Source: Vitis vinifera
Lineage: Eukaryota; Streptophyta; Magnoliopsida; Vitales; Vitaceae
Length of the DNA stretch: 64,000 nt
Reading direction: 5' to 3'
NCBI RefSeq assembly: GCF_030704535.1
Contig: NC_081818.1
Location: 24,963,001-25,027,000, forward strand
Shown here: positions 12,670-24,114 of the stretch, piece by piece
How positions within the stretch are numbered: the first letter of the stretch is position 1
Layout: each line of letters starts with the position of its first letter
Position numbers and translations under genes: made by a program
The notes under the pieces: model-generated
What the model was told of the DNA's origin: nothing
The model's input: only the letters and a program-made list of their open reading frames with translations
Databases searched by the model: none

Positions 12670-13989
12670 GCTAAGGATGGAATAGATTTATGCACTCCTC
12701 CCGCTTTAGATCCAGGTAGACAACACACGGCTGTCGAGGAAATTCAAACTCCACAACCTTGACTGAACGATACTTGTAGGCCCGCTCCACGAAGCAACGG
12801 TAGATGAGGGCAGTGTCCTCTGCAGCCAGGCTTCGCTGCCGATGAGGGGCCTCGGCCTTGAAAAATGGAGCCTCCAGCACAGCCTTGGATGTAAGGCGTG
12901 ATCAAAGTCATTGCAGGTTAGAACCTTCTTAAGCTTCCTGCATGTCACATAGGAGAACTGGATGAAGCGGCCTAGGCGCGTACCAAGGATTTCATGTCGC
13001 TCCTCCAATTTTGGGTACCGAGCCCTGGCCCACTTCAACACAAAATCATACACTGCATCCTCTGACGCAACCTGGAGATCATCACTGGACAAAACTGCTT
13101 CAATCCCGACAAGGGGTAAGGCCATCGCTTCTTCTTGAAACTTGGTTGTGTCTTTGTAACGACTAGCAAGGTATTGCTTGGCTACATCTGTCAAAGGCTG
13201 AACTGCCTCAGCCATTAGGGCACTAGAAGGAAGCTCTAGACCGAGCAATGCAGATTCAGGTATCATGGGTAAGTTCCTTAAGAGCCTGCTGCAGTGCCTC
13301 ATACGTGACACAACCTCAAATTTATCAGCAGCCATCGGCACATCCAGCGAACCAGGAGCTGTACTTGTGGACAGGGTATTGCTATACATGAAATTCAAGA
13401 GCTCCATGAGAGCAGCTTCCTCAGACGCATTAATTCGTAATGTTACACGCCTCTGCTCTGACTCCCTCATCTCATTTGAGAAGAGCTTGTAGAAAAATGG
13501 ACTTTTTGCAGCTAAAATAAGGGGGCTAATGTGTAGAGTTTTAATTCTCACGACCGTAGAACAATCCATGTTCCAGGCTGAATTATTGCCAACTTCAGCT
13601 TCATTACCTGATGCAGATTCTTCAATCATCGCGACTGCTTCTTTGTCGTCATTTTCAGAGGCCACAACATCATCCACGTCAGGCTGGTTACAATTTAAAA
13701 TCTGTTCTTCAGGACAAGTAACAATATCTGCACCGTTCTCCTTCTTGATATCCTCTCTCCTCCTCTTACGGTGCCTAGCCCAATCAGCGATGCTTGTGCA
13801 TCCCTCACCTTCAGACCTCGAATCCTGCGCTCCCGCCATGATCTCGATCCGCAGAATCCGATGGGAGAAGTTAATGTCATTGAAGGCGCATCCGAAATCG
13901 CAAGACGAAACCGTGGGTGTGGATCCCGGTGAGGAATCAGAATCCATGGCTGTTCTTGGGTCGAACAGATCCGTGTTGGAATCTCTCAT
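12670..13989 (-). pseudogene. Retrocopy (processed pseudogene) of a POB1/LRB-type BTB-BACK gene
   Basis: The parent family (POB1, LRB1/2) are BTB substrate adaptors for cullin-3 E3 ligases in light and hormone signalling. The copy starts at the family start, [13 protein letters not shown], at 13989; the reading frame upstream to 14061 is former 5' UTR. In order: an Arg/Lys-rich stretch ([18 protein letters not shown]), the BTB core ([15 protein letters not shown]...), BACK ([20 protein letters not shown]), and [11 protein letters not shown] frameshift near 12880-12900 moves the rest ([17 protein letters not shown]...[15 protein letters not shown]) to another frame. About 130 C-terminal residues are missing. 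No introns interrupt some 420 codons, whereas family genes have many, so it came from mRNA. Several core residues differ from the usual family sequence. A truncated protein could still be made; not shown. Confidence 0.85.
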
Positions 13990-14253
13990 CTGGGGTGTAT
14001 TCCCTTTCTTCTCTTCTATCTTCTTCCCTCTCCTCCAAACATACAACTCTCTCCCTCCCACTCTCAGCTGGTATTGAAACTCTCAGAAAAAAAAAACTTG
14101 CTTCCCCCCAAGCTTAAACTCTCTTCCCCTCAGTCTTTTCCTTATCTCAAGCTATCTCTCCTGAAGAAATGCTCTGTTACTCCCCCACTTCCCCTAGGCT
14201 GTTCATTCTGGTTCTCTCTCTAAAAACAATGCTGTAACAAAACCAGTCATCAT
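13990..14253. other. Former 5' UTR of the retrocopy and short spacer
   Basis: C/T-rich on the plus strand. The part next to 13989 looks like the transcribed 5' UTR carried in with the retrocopy. No gene. The last five bases, ATCAT (14249-14253), are the left target duplication of the solo LTR. Confidence 0.5.
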
Positions 14254-15077
14254 TGTAGGGACCCCTCCCTCTGGGAAACACGTGGCACGCACCTCACAGT
14301 GACACGCAGCACGTGTTATCAGCCGGACCATCATCATCCGGATTCCCTTAAGGATACGCATGATGATGGTTCTCCTATCCGGACCGCCTCAAGGAAAAGC
14401 ACATGACGTTTCAGCTTCTTCTGTCCAAGGAAGAGCAAACGACGCTGACAGAGCATAGACATCCGGACAACCTTCATAATGTATCCGCTCCACTATACAA
14501 TCCGGATAGTCAGCATGTGACCATCCGGATTTAATCGTCCGGATCATCAATTAAAGTAAAGCAAGCCTTACACGCTATCACGACAACCAGCCATGGTCCA
14601 CGTCCCATCATCTGCAGAGTGAAAGGACGGGTCGAGGTGACAACAAGTCACTTCCTGCGATCATTCTACATGATCATTTCCCACGATATCTAGACAGCAG
14701 CATTACCTACCACGGTTTCTGACAGCCGCCAGTAGGGTGGCGATGACCATGCTGCCTCCGAATGTCATCATGACAAACATAAAATATCTCCTCGCCATTA
14801 ATGAGAGGAACAGTACCCCTGAAGCTGTATATATATACCTTCGCACGAAGAAGAAAGGGATCCCCCTGATAACTTCTTAATACCTGGTAAAAGGCCAACT
14901 GATTTATACCTCTCTCTCTGACCATGGCTAACAAAACCATCGGAGGGTGCGTCCGGACATCCTGTCCGGATGCCTTCTTGCAGGTATAACGACTGGATCA
15001 AGAACCTGTATAAGTTGAAATCACGCGTCCATCCATCTGGCAACTACGTGGATCCTCAAAGACGCGAGGTAACAACA
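14254..15077 (+). mobile_element. Solo LTR (LTR retrotransposon fossil)
   Basis: An 824-bp unit starting TGTAGGGACCCC and ending GGTAACAACA, flanked by a perfect 5-bp duplication ATCAT (14249-14253 and 15078-15082). No internal retroelement sequence is present, so it is a solo LTR left by recombination. A TATATATA motif sits near 14830. It contains many TCCGGA palindromes. A relative in opposite orientation begins at 63834. Superfamily cannot be decided from the LTR alone. Confidence 0.85.
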
Positions 15078-15082
15078 ATCAT

Positions 15083-16249
15083 CCCATGTCCTGCTCTTTT
15101 GTTGGCATCTCTATGAGCTTCCTTTAACACGAACTTACTCGTCTTTGCCCTTCCATAAATCTCAACCCATACAAGGCATTGATGAAGCAGTTACTAAGGA
15201 ACTGGAGCATCTCTTTGAGCAACAACAAACAGTGAAAGAGAAGAAAGAAAAAGAAAAAAAAGAAAATAATAATCACGAAAGATAGAGATCCCATGTAGTC
15301 TCATCTCAAGATCAATCTATGGGCTCAAAACAGGTGGGATGAAAAAGGAAATTAAATCAATTCATATGAATCCATGTACGTGATAACTTCAAATGAAACC
15401 CAAGAGAATGATATATTAGCAAGGCAAGCATATCTAAACAGCGAATGAGAGTTAAACAAACAGAAAAAAGCATTAAAAACAATGTGATGGGAAAATATGA
15501 ACTGAAAATCAACCATGCCCGCACCTGGAAGAACTCCTCTCTAGCAGAAATGAACAAGAAAACTCACAAGCTCCTCTTCTTCCTGGCTTCTTTGCTCTCC
15601 TTTCCTTTTTCCCCTACTTTTTCTCTCTAGCTAGTTACTCTCTTCTCTTTGCTCTGTTACCTTGCTTCCTCCTTTCTTTGGCCTCCTTCCCCAGCTCAAA
15701 GAATACCCTCCAAAAATATCCCCAAAAACACCAACGAAAAACAACCCCCAACCCCCTGCAGCTTGCTGCCCCTAGCTAAACAAATACTCCCTCAGAAGCT
15801 CCCGGACCTTTCCTCCTCCGTCTGGCTCCTTTTTTTTTCAAGAAAGAATCCCCCTCCAAAATATCTCCAGCCAGCACGTCTCAGTAGGTAGCAGGATACC
15901 TCTCCCTCTCAAGCAACTCAGAAAATCTCCGGTCTCCTCTCCCTCAAGCCAAAACTTGCCCCTCTAACTTGCTGCCTCAAGCTCCAGTAAAACCCCCCAA
16001 AAATATCTCACCCAAAACGGCAGCCAAAAGCACCACCCTCCCTGGCAGCTGGCTACGCTCCCCTCTAACAGAAGAACACTTCTCGGATTTCTCCTTTACA
16101 GGTGTCTCACTCTCATTGCAGCCTGGAACCACTAATGTGATTCTCTAGCCCATTAGGATGCAGCATCTGGCTCTTTGAGAGCCCTCCACCTGGCAAAAGT
16201 GAGCTGCATGAAAAATGAAAAAAACCAAGCCCCAAGATGGGGGTCTACA
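15083..16249 (-). repeat. Probable LTR fragment with a TGTAGACCCCC end
   Basis: Read on the minus strand the unit starts at 16249 with TGTAGACCCCCATCTTGGGG, the look of a plant LTR start. The body is C-rich on the plus strand with imperfect internal repeats (CCCCCAAAAATAT-like blocks). The other end is not visible and may lie beyond the solo LTR inserted at 14254. No coding region is supported. Confidence 0.4.
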
Positions 16250-17079
16250 AGTTGTCAAAACCCCTTGTTATTCGTCGACCAATAAACTACATTAGAAACT
16301 TAGAATGCACAACTTTGATGTCATATATCACCACTTTCTGCTCTTAGCCAGTTTGAAAAGAATGCTACTTTCTTTGTGCTGAGCCAACTTTCTACGCTTC
16401 CGTATTCTTTATAAGAAAACCATTTGAAAGAGAATTGAGACACGTATGGATGGGCAGTTGACAATTTGGCTAATTGAGATCAGATTTTTCTTGATTTAAT
16501 AATCTAACCGTCCTAAACCAAAGCAAATCAGAGATGAAATTTCAAATCTTTAACAAAAACTCCCAAAATGAAATTGTCCAACCAAAAATTGTTTAGCCAC
16601 TCATAAATTTCAAGATGGAACTCCTTCCTCATAATTGGTTTTATAGGCATGAAAATGTAATTTTTAACTGATTTTCATACTCAGGTATGAAAATGACTGT
16701 AAGCCCACTGCCATCGCACATCCCAGAAGCCATGACAACTATCAATAATTTACGTTGGGAGACATTGAAATAAAGAAACAAGATTAAAGAAAAGGGCAGC
16801 TGTTCAATTTAAGAAGACGCGGCTAAGCAACCGACTGGCTGATTTAGTCAAGGCATTGGGCTTCACAGTCACCCTTCTCTGCCCTTGATTGCTTTTTTCT
16901 GCTTCTAGAAACGCTAAAGGAAAACTATCTCTATGCCTAATACCAACCCCTTGTGACCGCTGGTAGTCTTCGACCTCCTATAAATAATGGCCTCAGATCT
17001 CCTCAAAATTCCAAATTAATCTAGCTTCCAGAACCAGCAACGATCTCGTCCTCACAATTTTCATCTGCTCCAACCAAAG
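16250..17079 (+). promoter_or_regulatory. Promoter and 5' leader of the GEM-like gene
   Basis: No gene. A TATA-like CTATAAATAATGG at about 16978-16990 is followed by a short C/A-rich leader to the ATG at 17080. Nothing else is clear. Confidence 0.5.
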
Positions 17080-18278
17080 ATGGACAGCACCACCCAAGGA
17101 TCGCAGCCTCTTTACCCCTCCTTGTCCCCAACCACGCCTGAGGAAACTGCCCAAGGATCGCAGCCTCTTTACCCCTCCTTGTCCCCAACCACGCTTGAGG
17201 AAACTGCCCATCAACCATTAACATCCCTGCCTTCATCTTCTCCACAGCAGGTCAACCCTGAAGAAGCTCAGCCTCATCATCAAGCCGGTCCATCGTCATC
17301 AGCGCCGCCTGTTCCACCGTGTAAAGAGAACGCTGAGAAGTGGGGGACACAAATCATGGGGCCTCCCGCAGTCCCAACATGCCACCCAGACAACAAGAAG
17401 GCAGCGTTGTGGGGTGCTGCTCATGATCAGCAAAACAACCACCATCATCACCCTTATCTCCAGTACAACCCCATTGAAAAGCCGAGCAGCAGCCCTATGG
17501 AATCTGTTCTCCATATGTTCAACTCCTGGAGCAACAAGGCTGAGAGCACCGCCAACAATATCTGGCATAACTGTATGTTTCTTTTTTCTTCTGCTTTCGA
17601 TTTCCATGAAAAACGCCTTGGTTTATTTACCATTTGTTGCCAAGTCATTGACATTTTTGCTTTCGATTACCAGTGAAAACGGGGCCATCTGTATCCAAAG
17701 CGGCTTGGGGGAAGGTGAATTTGACCGCCAAAGCAATAACAGGAGGTGGGTTTGAGTCCTTGTACAAGCAGACTTTCGCAACTCATCCCAGCGAGAAGCT
17801 GAAGAAGTCTTTTGCCTGTTATCTTTCCACATCAACTGGACCAGTAGCTGGAACTCTTTATCTCTCAAATATTCATGTAGCTTTCTGCAGCGACCGCCCC
17901 TTGTCCTTCACTGCACCATCTGGCCAGGAAACTTGGAGCTACTACAAGGTGAGATAAACTGTTACAACACTAGTATTAAAATGATCAGCCACACACGGAC
18001 ACTACAAACAAATTCTTAGTTTTACGAATTGACATATTTACTTGGAACAGGTCATGGTACCTTTGAGCAAAATCGGTACAATCAACCCTGTAATCATGAG
18101 GGAAAATCCATCTGAAAATGAAAATCCATCTGAAAGATATATCCAGACTGTCACAGTGGATGGGCATGATTTCTGGTTCATGGGTTTTGTTAATTATGAC
18201 AAAGCATCTCAGCATCTCACCGAAAGCATGACAAATTTTATAGCAACTGGCATAGCAGTACAGCCGCCCGTTGCATAA
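17080..18278 (+). CDS. GRAM-domain GEM-like (ABA-responsive) protein
   Basis: Exons 17080-17572, 17674-17948 and 18051-18278 join in phase to 331 residues. The N-terminal 110 residues are Pro/Ser/Gln-rich and low in structure; the start holds a 19-residue direct repeat (GSQPLYPSLSPTT) from a 57-bp DNA duplication. Then come NHHHHPYLQYNPI, the helix-forming segment VLHMFNSWSNKAESTANNIW, and the GRAM domain (FESLYKQTFATHPSEKLKKS, ACYLSTSTGPVAGTLYLS, VAFCSDRPL), ending with the family C-terminal block (YIQTVTVDGHDFWFMGFVNY). GRAM domains bind lipids or partner proteins; GEM represses GL2 and links division to root hair fate, and GEM-like proteins respond to ABA. Slightly longer than most members because of the N-terminal repeat. 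Confidence 0.92.
17095..17208 (+). repeat. 57-bp in-frame tandem duplication in GEM-like exon 1
   Basis: Two copies, 17095-17151 and 17152-17208, nearly identical (a C/T change is visible). In frame, adding 19 residues to the disordered N-terminus. Confidence 0.95.
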
Positions 18279-19330
18279 CATAAGAGTGGATTATTGTCTT
18301 CCTTTTTAAGTTTTCTTGGGCTCCAGCCTTTTTCTGATATGAGAGATCGTCTTCTCTTCCATATTTTCCCCTTTCTTTTCAAATTTTTGTTATATATACG
18401 TGTGTAATAATGACATAGCTATGTTTCACGGTTTTTTTTTTTTTAATATATATAACATTTTATTCTCATTGAATATGTTTTGATGCTGATACATTTAAAT
18501 TATACTTTCGGTGAGAAAAATCAGAGGTGGATCTCCAATATCACTAATCTCATCACAAGTAGGTTGCAAATGCCCACAAAATAAAATATGCATCCTTTCT
18601 TCGGGTACATCATTCAGACCATGATAAAGAACAAGACTCAATCGGTTACTCTTAAACTGTCTCTGTACATCCACGTTCAACTTATGTGCAACTTACAGCA
18701 TCATTACCTTCCAATAATTCCTGGCTCTACAGAGTACAACAAACAATTCCTTGATTAATTTCCAGTTCCTGCTGTATTCCAAATGCTCTACTTGTCAATG
18801 GATACCGTTATTTTTTACCACATACAGTGTTGGTTTCCTATTTTACCGTGGGATTTCTCTTTATTATTCCTGATATATATTTTAAAAAAAGAAGGCAATC
18901 CGAATTGTTCAGCATGCCAAATAATTCTTAATCTCCAAAACTAGTGTCCCCAACCACTATAAACCCTCCATCAAATGGAAGGCAAACCAGAGGAGTCCTC
19001 ACTATATCAATCAGGGACCATATCAGAGTCCTAGTCAGGGCATTAGATAATAACGAAGGGCAAAGGTATCCAATGCAAAATTTGTAGTCACCAGATATGA
19101 AAAATATACAAAGTCAAATAAAACATAAAGATTAAATCCCTTCTGGCGGGCGCTGACCAACCAATCTGCTCATCTTGAACTTTCTAATTAGAAGCTACCT
19201 ATTCTGAAGTTCTCAAAAACAGTCATGAATTCAGGGCAAGAAAACTGTGACAGGTCATAATAGGGGATGCTCTTTGCCCAACCCAATCACATATATGCTA
19301 CCCAATTGTTTTGTTTTTCAGCTTGAATGG
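18279..19330. other. 3' UTRs and spacer between convergent GEM-like and TRAPB genes
   Basis: Holds the GEM-like 3' UTR and the TRAPB 3' UTR. Reading 18495-18680 on the minus strand gives an open stretch with protein-like composition (LSLVLYHGLNDVPEERMHI) that I do not recognise; it could be a gene fragment or chance. Confidence 0.4.
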
Positions 19331-22300
19331 TTAACGCTTCTTCTTGCTTCCTTTCCCAGCACCGGATTTTGATGGACTGGCGACCAGATACACAAAGACA
19401 GACACAATGGAGATCACAGAGATCTGGGACCCATATTTTGCCAACAACCTCTGCAAATAGAAAAAGTTGAAAGCAATGAAAAAGAAGGATTTTATGTCAC
19501 ATTGTCCTAATTTCATAAAAGAAATACTTGAGGCATGATAATATACCATTAAAGAATGGTGCCAATTTTCAAAAGAACTTATTTGAAGGGAAAAAGAATT
19601 AAGGCACTAGCTTCTACATCACCAACATACATGTGGTCATTTTGCTATCATTTAACAGTACCACTTTCAGATGTCGTCAGGCCAAGATTAACCTTTAAAG
19701 ATGATTGTAATGCTACAAGTGAAACACATTTATCCTTGCCTTTGTTGAGGGACAAGATGACCCAGGAAATTGAGAGCATGCAACTATTTTTGTGGTCATT
19801 TTTACTATCATTAATGGCACCTAGTACCAATGCCTAACCATTCCCATGCAAGTTTTAACAACCTCTTACATACTCTAGGTATTTAACCATTGGGAGAATA
19901 ACAGGAATGAGTCATACCTTAGCCTGCAATTTGACCACCATCGAAGATAATTCCATGGAAAAACAAAGAAAAGGCTTAAGTCAACACAGAAAAAGGTGCA
20001 TAAAAAGATAATGATTAATATAACTGCTACTTTTATGGGAAACTTACCCACTCAAACTTCTTCTCTGGAGGTCTCACTGCAAGGATATCTAAAGGTAATA
20101 TTGGAGTTGAATATGCCTCCTAAAAACAGGCAAAAGTCAAGAGATTAGAAATTCTTCACATGAAACGAGAAACAAATCATAAATAAAAAATGTCAAACCT
20201 GCAGAGCAGCCGTGGTAGGGATGCGGAATGTAATGACTGCTGGTGCACCATAAAACATTCCTTCCACTTTGGACTCCAATTCAAAAGCATGTGATAGAAG
20301 ACCACCACTGCATGTTATACATGTTTATACTTACAAAAAAATAAACAACTAAAAAATTGGAACACATGGTTATGTTAAGTGATTGCTATTACAAAGAGGA
20401 ACTCACGCATCAAGCCTTTCCCATGATGTTGAAGTGTTGCCACTGACAATATTAAATACATCTTGAGACCAGCTATCATCAGTGAGACTTACATCATACG
20501 CAGTCCTACAAATTTTAACAAGAGAAAACCAAGAATGCATGAAAATTCTATATAAGCAAACATGAGAAAATTTTAAAATTACCCAAGTAGATGAAATTGA
20601 TTGTATATAAATTGAATTATTGAACATGAAAAATTAAATAAAAATCTACCTAAAGATGAAAATAGAGATATACAAAGAGATGGTAGTTTTTCGATTCCTT
20701 TACATACATACACACAGTAGGTGGGAGGCAAAAATAAGTAAGAGCATTCATCAGAAACAAGCATTTATTGCAAAACATCAGTAAAGGCAAAATGTTCCTT
20801 CCAAGTTCCACAAAGTAAAAGGGCTAAAAGGAGCAAATACCATTCATTGTTAAACACCTCATCCATAGAATCAATATAAACAAAATGATGCAATGAAGAT
20901 CATGGTCCCAATATTTTATTTTATTTTTTTGATAGGTAAGAACAAAAAGCGTATATAAATAAAGGGGAGACCCCAAAACAGCGCCCCCAAGTATATAGGA
21001 TGTATATAGCAGAAGCCTAAAGGCTCACCCAAGAGGGAAAGGAGAAGAAACAAAAAACATCACCTGCCCTTACTTAGAGCTTAACCAATCAATGAAACTA
21101 ACAAGAGAATTTGGGCACATATCTACAACACCATCCCTATATTAAAATGCAGGTTGGTAGAAGATACAACTAGATTCCTTGGGTTCACTCAATGTCTTGC
21201 CATATGTTACTTCAATAGATACTAGCTAAAATAATTTCAAGATTCCTAGGGAAGTGTCTGCAAGATATATGCATGACGAGATCAAGGTGACCGCAAGAAA
21301 AGGGAAGTTGCCGAGAATAAATTAGCATAGCCTCAACCCTCAAACTGAAGAGTTTGATGACAAAACCTAACCAGTATTATGTTGCATACCTCAATTCAAA
21401 CACCTGCTAATATGAATATTCACTGAACAAATCTAACAGGTTTCTCTTTTCACTCATCTAATTCTACCCATTACAAAGTTCCCCCACATAAATCCTTACA
21501 TATTTAAGATGTAGTTTTCAGTCAATCCAATATTCAAATCTTAGATTCCATTTTTTCAAAAACTAAATTCTATATCAGAACCAGAAAATCTCTACAATTT
21601 CAGCTGTTCCTAAACACCCTTTTCAGGCTATTCCCTCAAGATTACTCTCCAAAAACCAAATCCATCCTTATACAAAATCACAGACATTAAGAAAACCTCT
21701 TCTTTTCTCACCATCAAACTCTTCCTTCAGGAATTCCTACTTCTTCATGAAAAGACAATACCAAAAGGGTTATCAATTGCATCACACAAAAGAGGACAAA
21801 GAAGAATCTTCTAAAGCATACCTAAGAAGTGCTTCCCCCGTATTAGAGCCAGACTTAGATGACTCCACACCATAAAAGATCTTTCTTCAAACAAAATACA
21901 AATCAATTATGAAATTAGAGAATCCCATCAATAACTTGGCAATTCTTTTTCTCTCAACTATGTCAGATAAAACCCAATACACTGAAGGGCATTTTCTAAA
22001 CAAGTGAAGGATCCATACAAAGCAATTTAAGTAACCGAATAAATGAACATTTACATTCCGTATCAACTCCAAAATCAGGAAAAATAAATTGATCCCAACA
22101 ATTAAATAAAGCAAAATCATAGATATATACACAACAAGTGTTTCACATCACATTACATATTCGATAGCACAATTGACCTAAATCAAGGCAATAATCATGA
22201 AAATAAGTGTCAAAAAATTGCATCTATATTTACTTATATGACCAGGAACAGTATAACATGAAAATAATCCCATTATCTTTTATTCTTTCCTCACATGTCT

Positions 22301-22820
22301 TTAAATAGGGAAAGAAAGGTTTAAAAATGCTTAAATTTTTAGATAATCTTTACTATATGAAGTTTTCCTTCGCAGTTTCCATCCCAAGCAAACGTGGGAA
22401 ATGAAGATTCCTTCAAGAAAAAAAAGAATACACATCTTAGTAATTTCCAAGATCCAATCGAAGCTTACAATCAAACACCAAAATCTGATCTCAGATCACA
22501 AGCATCCATTCGCAGATCCATCCGATAACTTTACGAAGTAGAATCACGAACAGAAATTTTAAAGAAAGCTAATTCAAATATAAAATATTTGGATCAGAGA
22601 GGGCAGATCCACATAGTTAACATATCAGATCTAACAGAATGAAAACGTACGTGGATCCTTGATTGTAGATGTCGATGGACACGGAGACTCGCTCGGCGCC
22701 GGACTTAAGCCTGGTGAGAGAGGCCTTCTTGTGGGCCACAATGAACGGAACATCTGAGCTCCCGAGCGTCGACGAAACGAGTATCAGAGCCACGACTACA
22801 GAGATCAGAGTCTTCGCCAT
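19331..22820 (-). CDS. TRAPB: Translocon-associated protein subunit beta (TRAP-beta, SSR2)
   Basis: ER membrane protein of the TRAP complex next to the Sec61 channel. Six minus-strand exons: 22651-22820, 20407-20505, 20199-20307, 20048-20119, 19918-19923 and 19331-19450, all in phase, giving 191 residues, the usual plant length. Residues 1-20 are a signal peptide (MAKTLISVVVALILVSSTLG); the lumenal domain follows (VPFIVAHKKASLTRLKSG, NQGSTTAYDVSLTDDSW, AFELESKVEGMFYGAPAVI), then a single membrane helix (SQISVISIVSVFVYLVA) and a basic tail ending KKKR. Exon 5 is only 6 nt and codes Ala-Lys, which restores the conserved AKRLLAKYGS. Intron 1 is 2145 bp and contains a LINE tail. Confidence 0.94.
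19918..19923 (-). other. 6-nt micro-exon of TRAPB
   Basis: On the minus strand, GCTAAG is bounded by ATTGCAG on its left and GTATGA on its right, both good splice signals. It codes Ala-Lys between ...KKFEW and RLLAKYGS, matching the family (plant TRAPB proteins have AKRLLAKYGS here). Both neighbouring exons end on codon boundaries, so skipping would remove two residues without a frameshift. Confidence 0.85.
20912..21140 (-). mobile_element. 5'-truncated LINE (L1-type) 3' end in TRAPB intron 1
   Basis: On the minus strand the piece ends with ...CTTACCTATCAAAAAAATAAAAT, preceded by GGGGGCGCTGTTTTGGGG and repeated TATATAC/TATATAC-like words. I recognise this as the usual 3' UTR of grape L1-type LINEs ending in TATC-A tails. 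It lies in the same direction as the gene. The inner boundary is approximate and I did not find a clear target duplication. Confidence 0.6.
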
Positions 22821-23080
22821 CGCTTATTGCTTCGGCTCAGCGCACTAGATGGCTCGAACAAGGTGAACGACTAGGGTTCGTCCCTTACCAAACCCAGAAT
22901 ACATATAGGGTTTGGTTGAATTTTCTTTGTCAACGACGACGAGGGCCCCAATGTGAGAAAGTAAAACGCTGTCGTTTTAACTTCACCCTTACGTAGAATC
23001 AAAACGACAGCGTTTTATTCGCTCTTTCCCACTCTCTCAATTCTTTTTTTCTTTTTTTTTTTAACGTTAACATTATTTTA
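22821..23080. promoter_or_regulatory. TRAPB promoter with a 16-bp inverted repeat
   Basis: AAAACGCTGTCGTTTT at 22963-22978 and its exact reverse complement at 23001-23016, separated by 22 bp, about 145-195 bp upstream of the TRAPB start codon. Words of this AAACG..CGTTT type are common near plant promoters. There is no gene on the right for several kb, so this is most likely a TRAPB element. Confidence 0.7.
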
Positions 23081-23114
23081 TAAAATGTTATTACCGCGAC
23101 TTTAACAATAAATT

Positions 23115-23517
23115 TAATAATTTAAAATAACTTAATAACTTAATTTAAGTTATTAAATATATTTGATAAAATAATTTAATGATATAATTTAAAGTAAAAA
23201 ATAATTTTTAAATAATAAATAAAAATAATTAATTTATTTTTAAATTCACATTTTTATTTAATCTTTTTATTTTTGTTTATCTTAATTATCTCTAAAATCT
23301 CTTTTATTACTCTACAACCTCCATTGTTACTCAACATTATTTATTATAATTTTAATTTATAAGAATAAATATACTATTTAATGATTTATAATAAATTTTA
23401 AGTTAATTTTACCAAATAACCCTGTTACTTAAAATAAGAATTAAATACTAAGTTTAAAATTATAATTTAAATTAAATCATTAATTAATAAGTATTAAATT
23501 TTACCAAACGCTATCAG
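23115..23517 (+). mobile_element. MITE-like repeat, family B copy 1
   Basis: About 400 bp, very AT-rich. It aligns in order with the reverse complement of 58614-59055 (shared blocks AACTTAATAACTTAATTTAAGT, ATTTAAAGTAAAAAATAA, CTCTTTTA.TA.TC.ACAACCTC). The right end TTTTACCAAACGC fits the GTTTGGTAAA-type termini of hAT-like MITEs. The left end is blurred. Confidence 0.65.
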
Positions 23518-24114
23518 ACTTATATATTGGTTATAAGATAAACATGTAAAATCAAAACCAAATTCGAGTTTGATAAACTTTAATAATATTAAAACAAATA
23601 ATTCATTTTGATAAAATTTAACAATGTCAAAATAATATTTTTTTTATAGTGTTTTCAGTAATATATTATATAATAAATGTTTTTTTTTTTATAAAAAGAA
23701 TCTACTATGAGTTATTGTACAATAATCACTTTAAATTATTTTTTCTATTTTAAAAAATTTATCACATATTTAATTTTTTATAAAATAGCTTCCAAGCATT
23801 AGTCATTTTTATCTCAAAGATAGATCGAATTAGCTCAATTTTATGTATGTTTAGATGAGAAATAAATTTATTATAAATTAATAAAATTAACATAAAAAAT
23901 AATAGAAGATAACTAAAATATATTATATTTATTTTTATCTTTTCTCTCTTTTTTTTTAAATTACATTTAAATTTTTCTCATGAATTATTACATAAGAACA
24001 ATACCAATAATATAAAAATTATTTGTAGAAAGTTTCAAAATGGGAGCCAAAATTTAGCATCTAAAACCATAATGTTGCATCATAACTCATCTATTCTCAA
24101 CAAAATTAAATCAT
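23518..24114. other. AT-rich intergenic sequence
   Basis: I see no gene or clear repeat end here. Confidence 0.4.

Noticed and set aside
13529-14077. 182-residue plus-strand frame opposite the BTB retrocopy
   Set aside because: Mirror of a coding strand; the minus-strand reading gives a clear family match and this one does not.
14707-15043. Two overlapping minus-strand frames
   Set aside because: Fall inside the solo LTR; no protein family.
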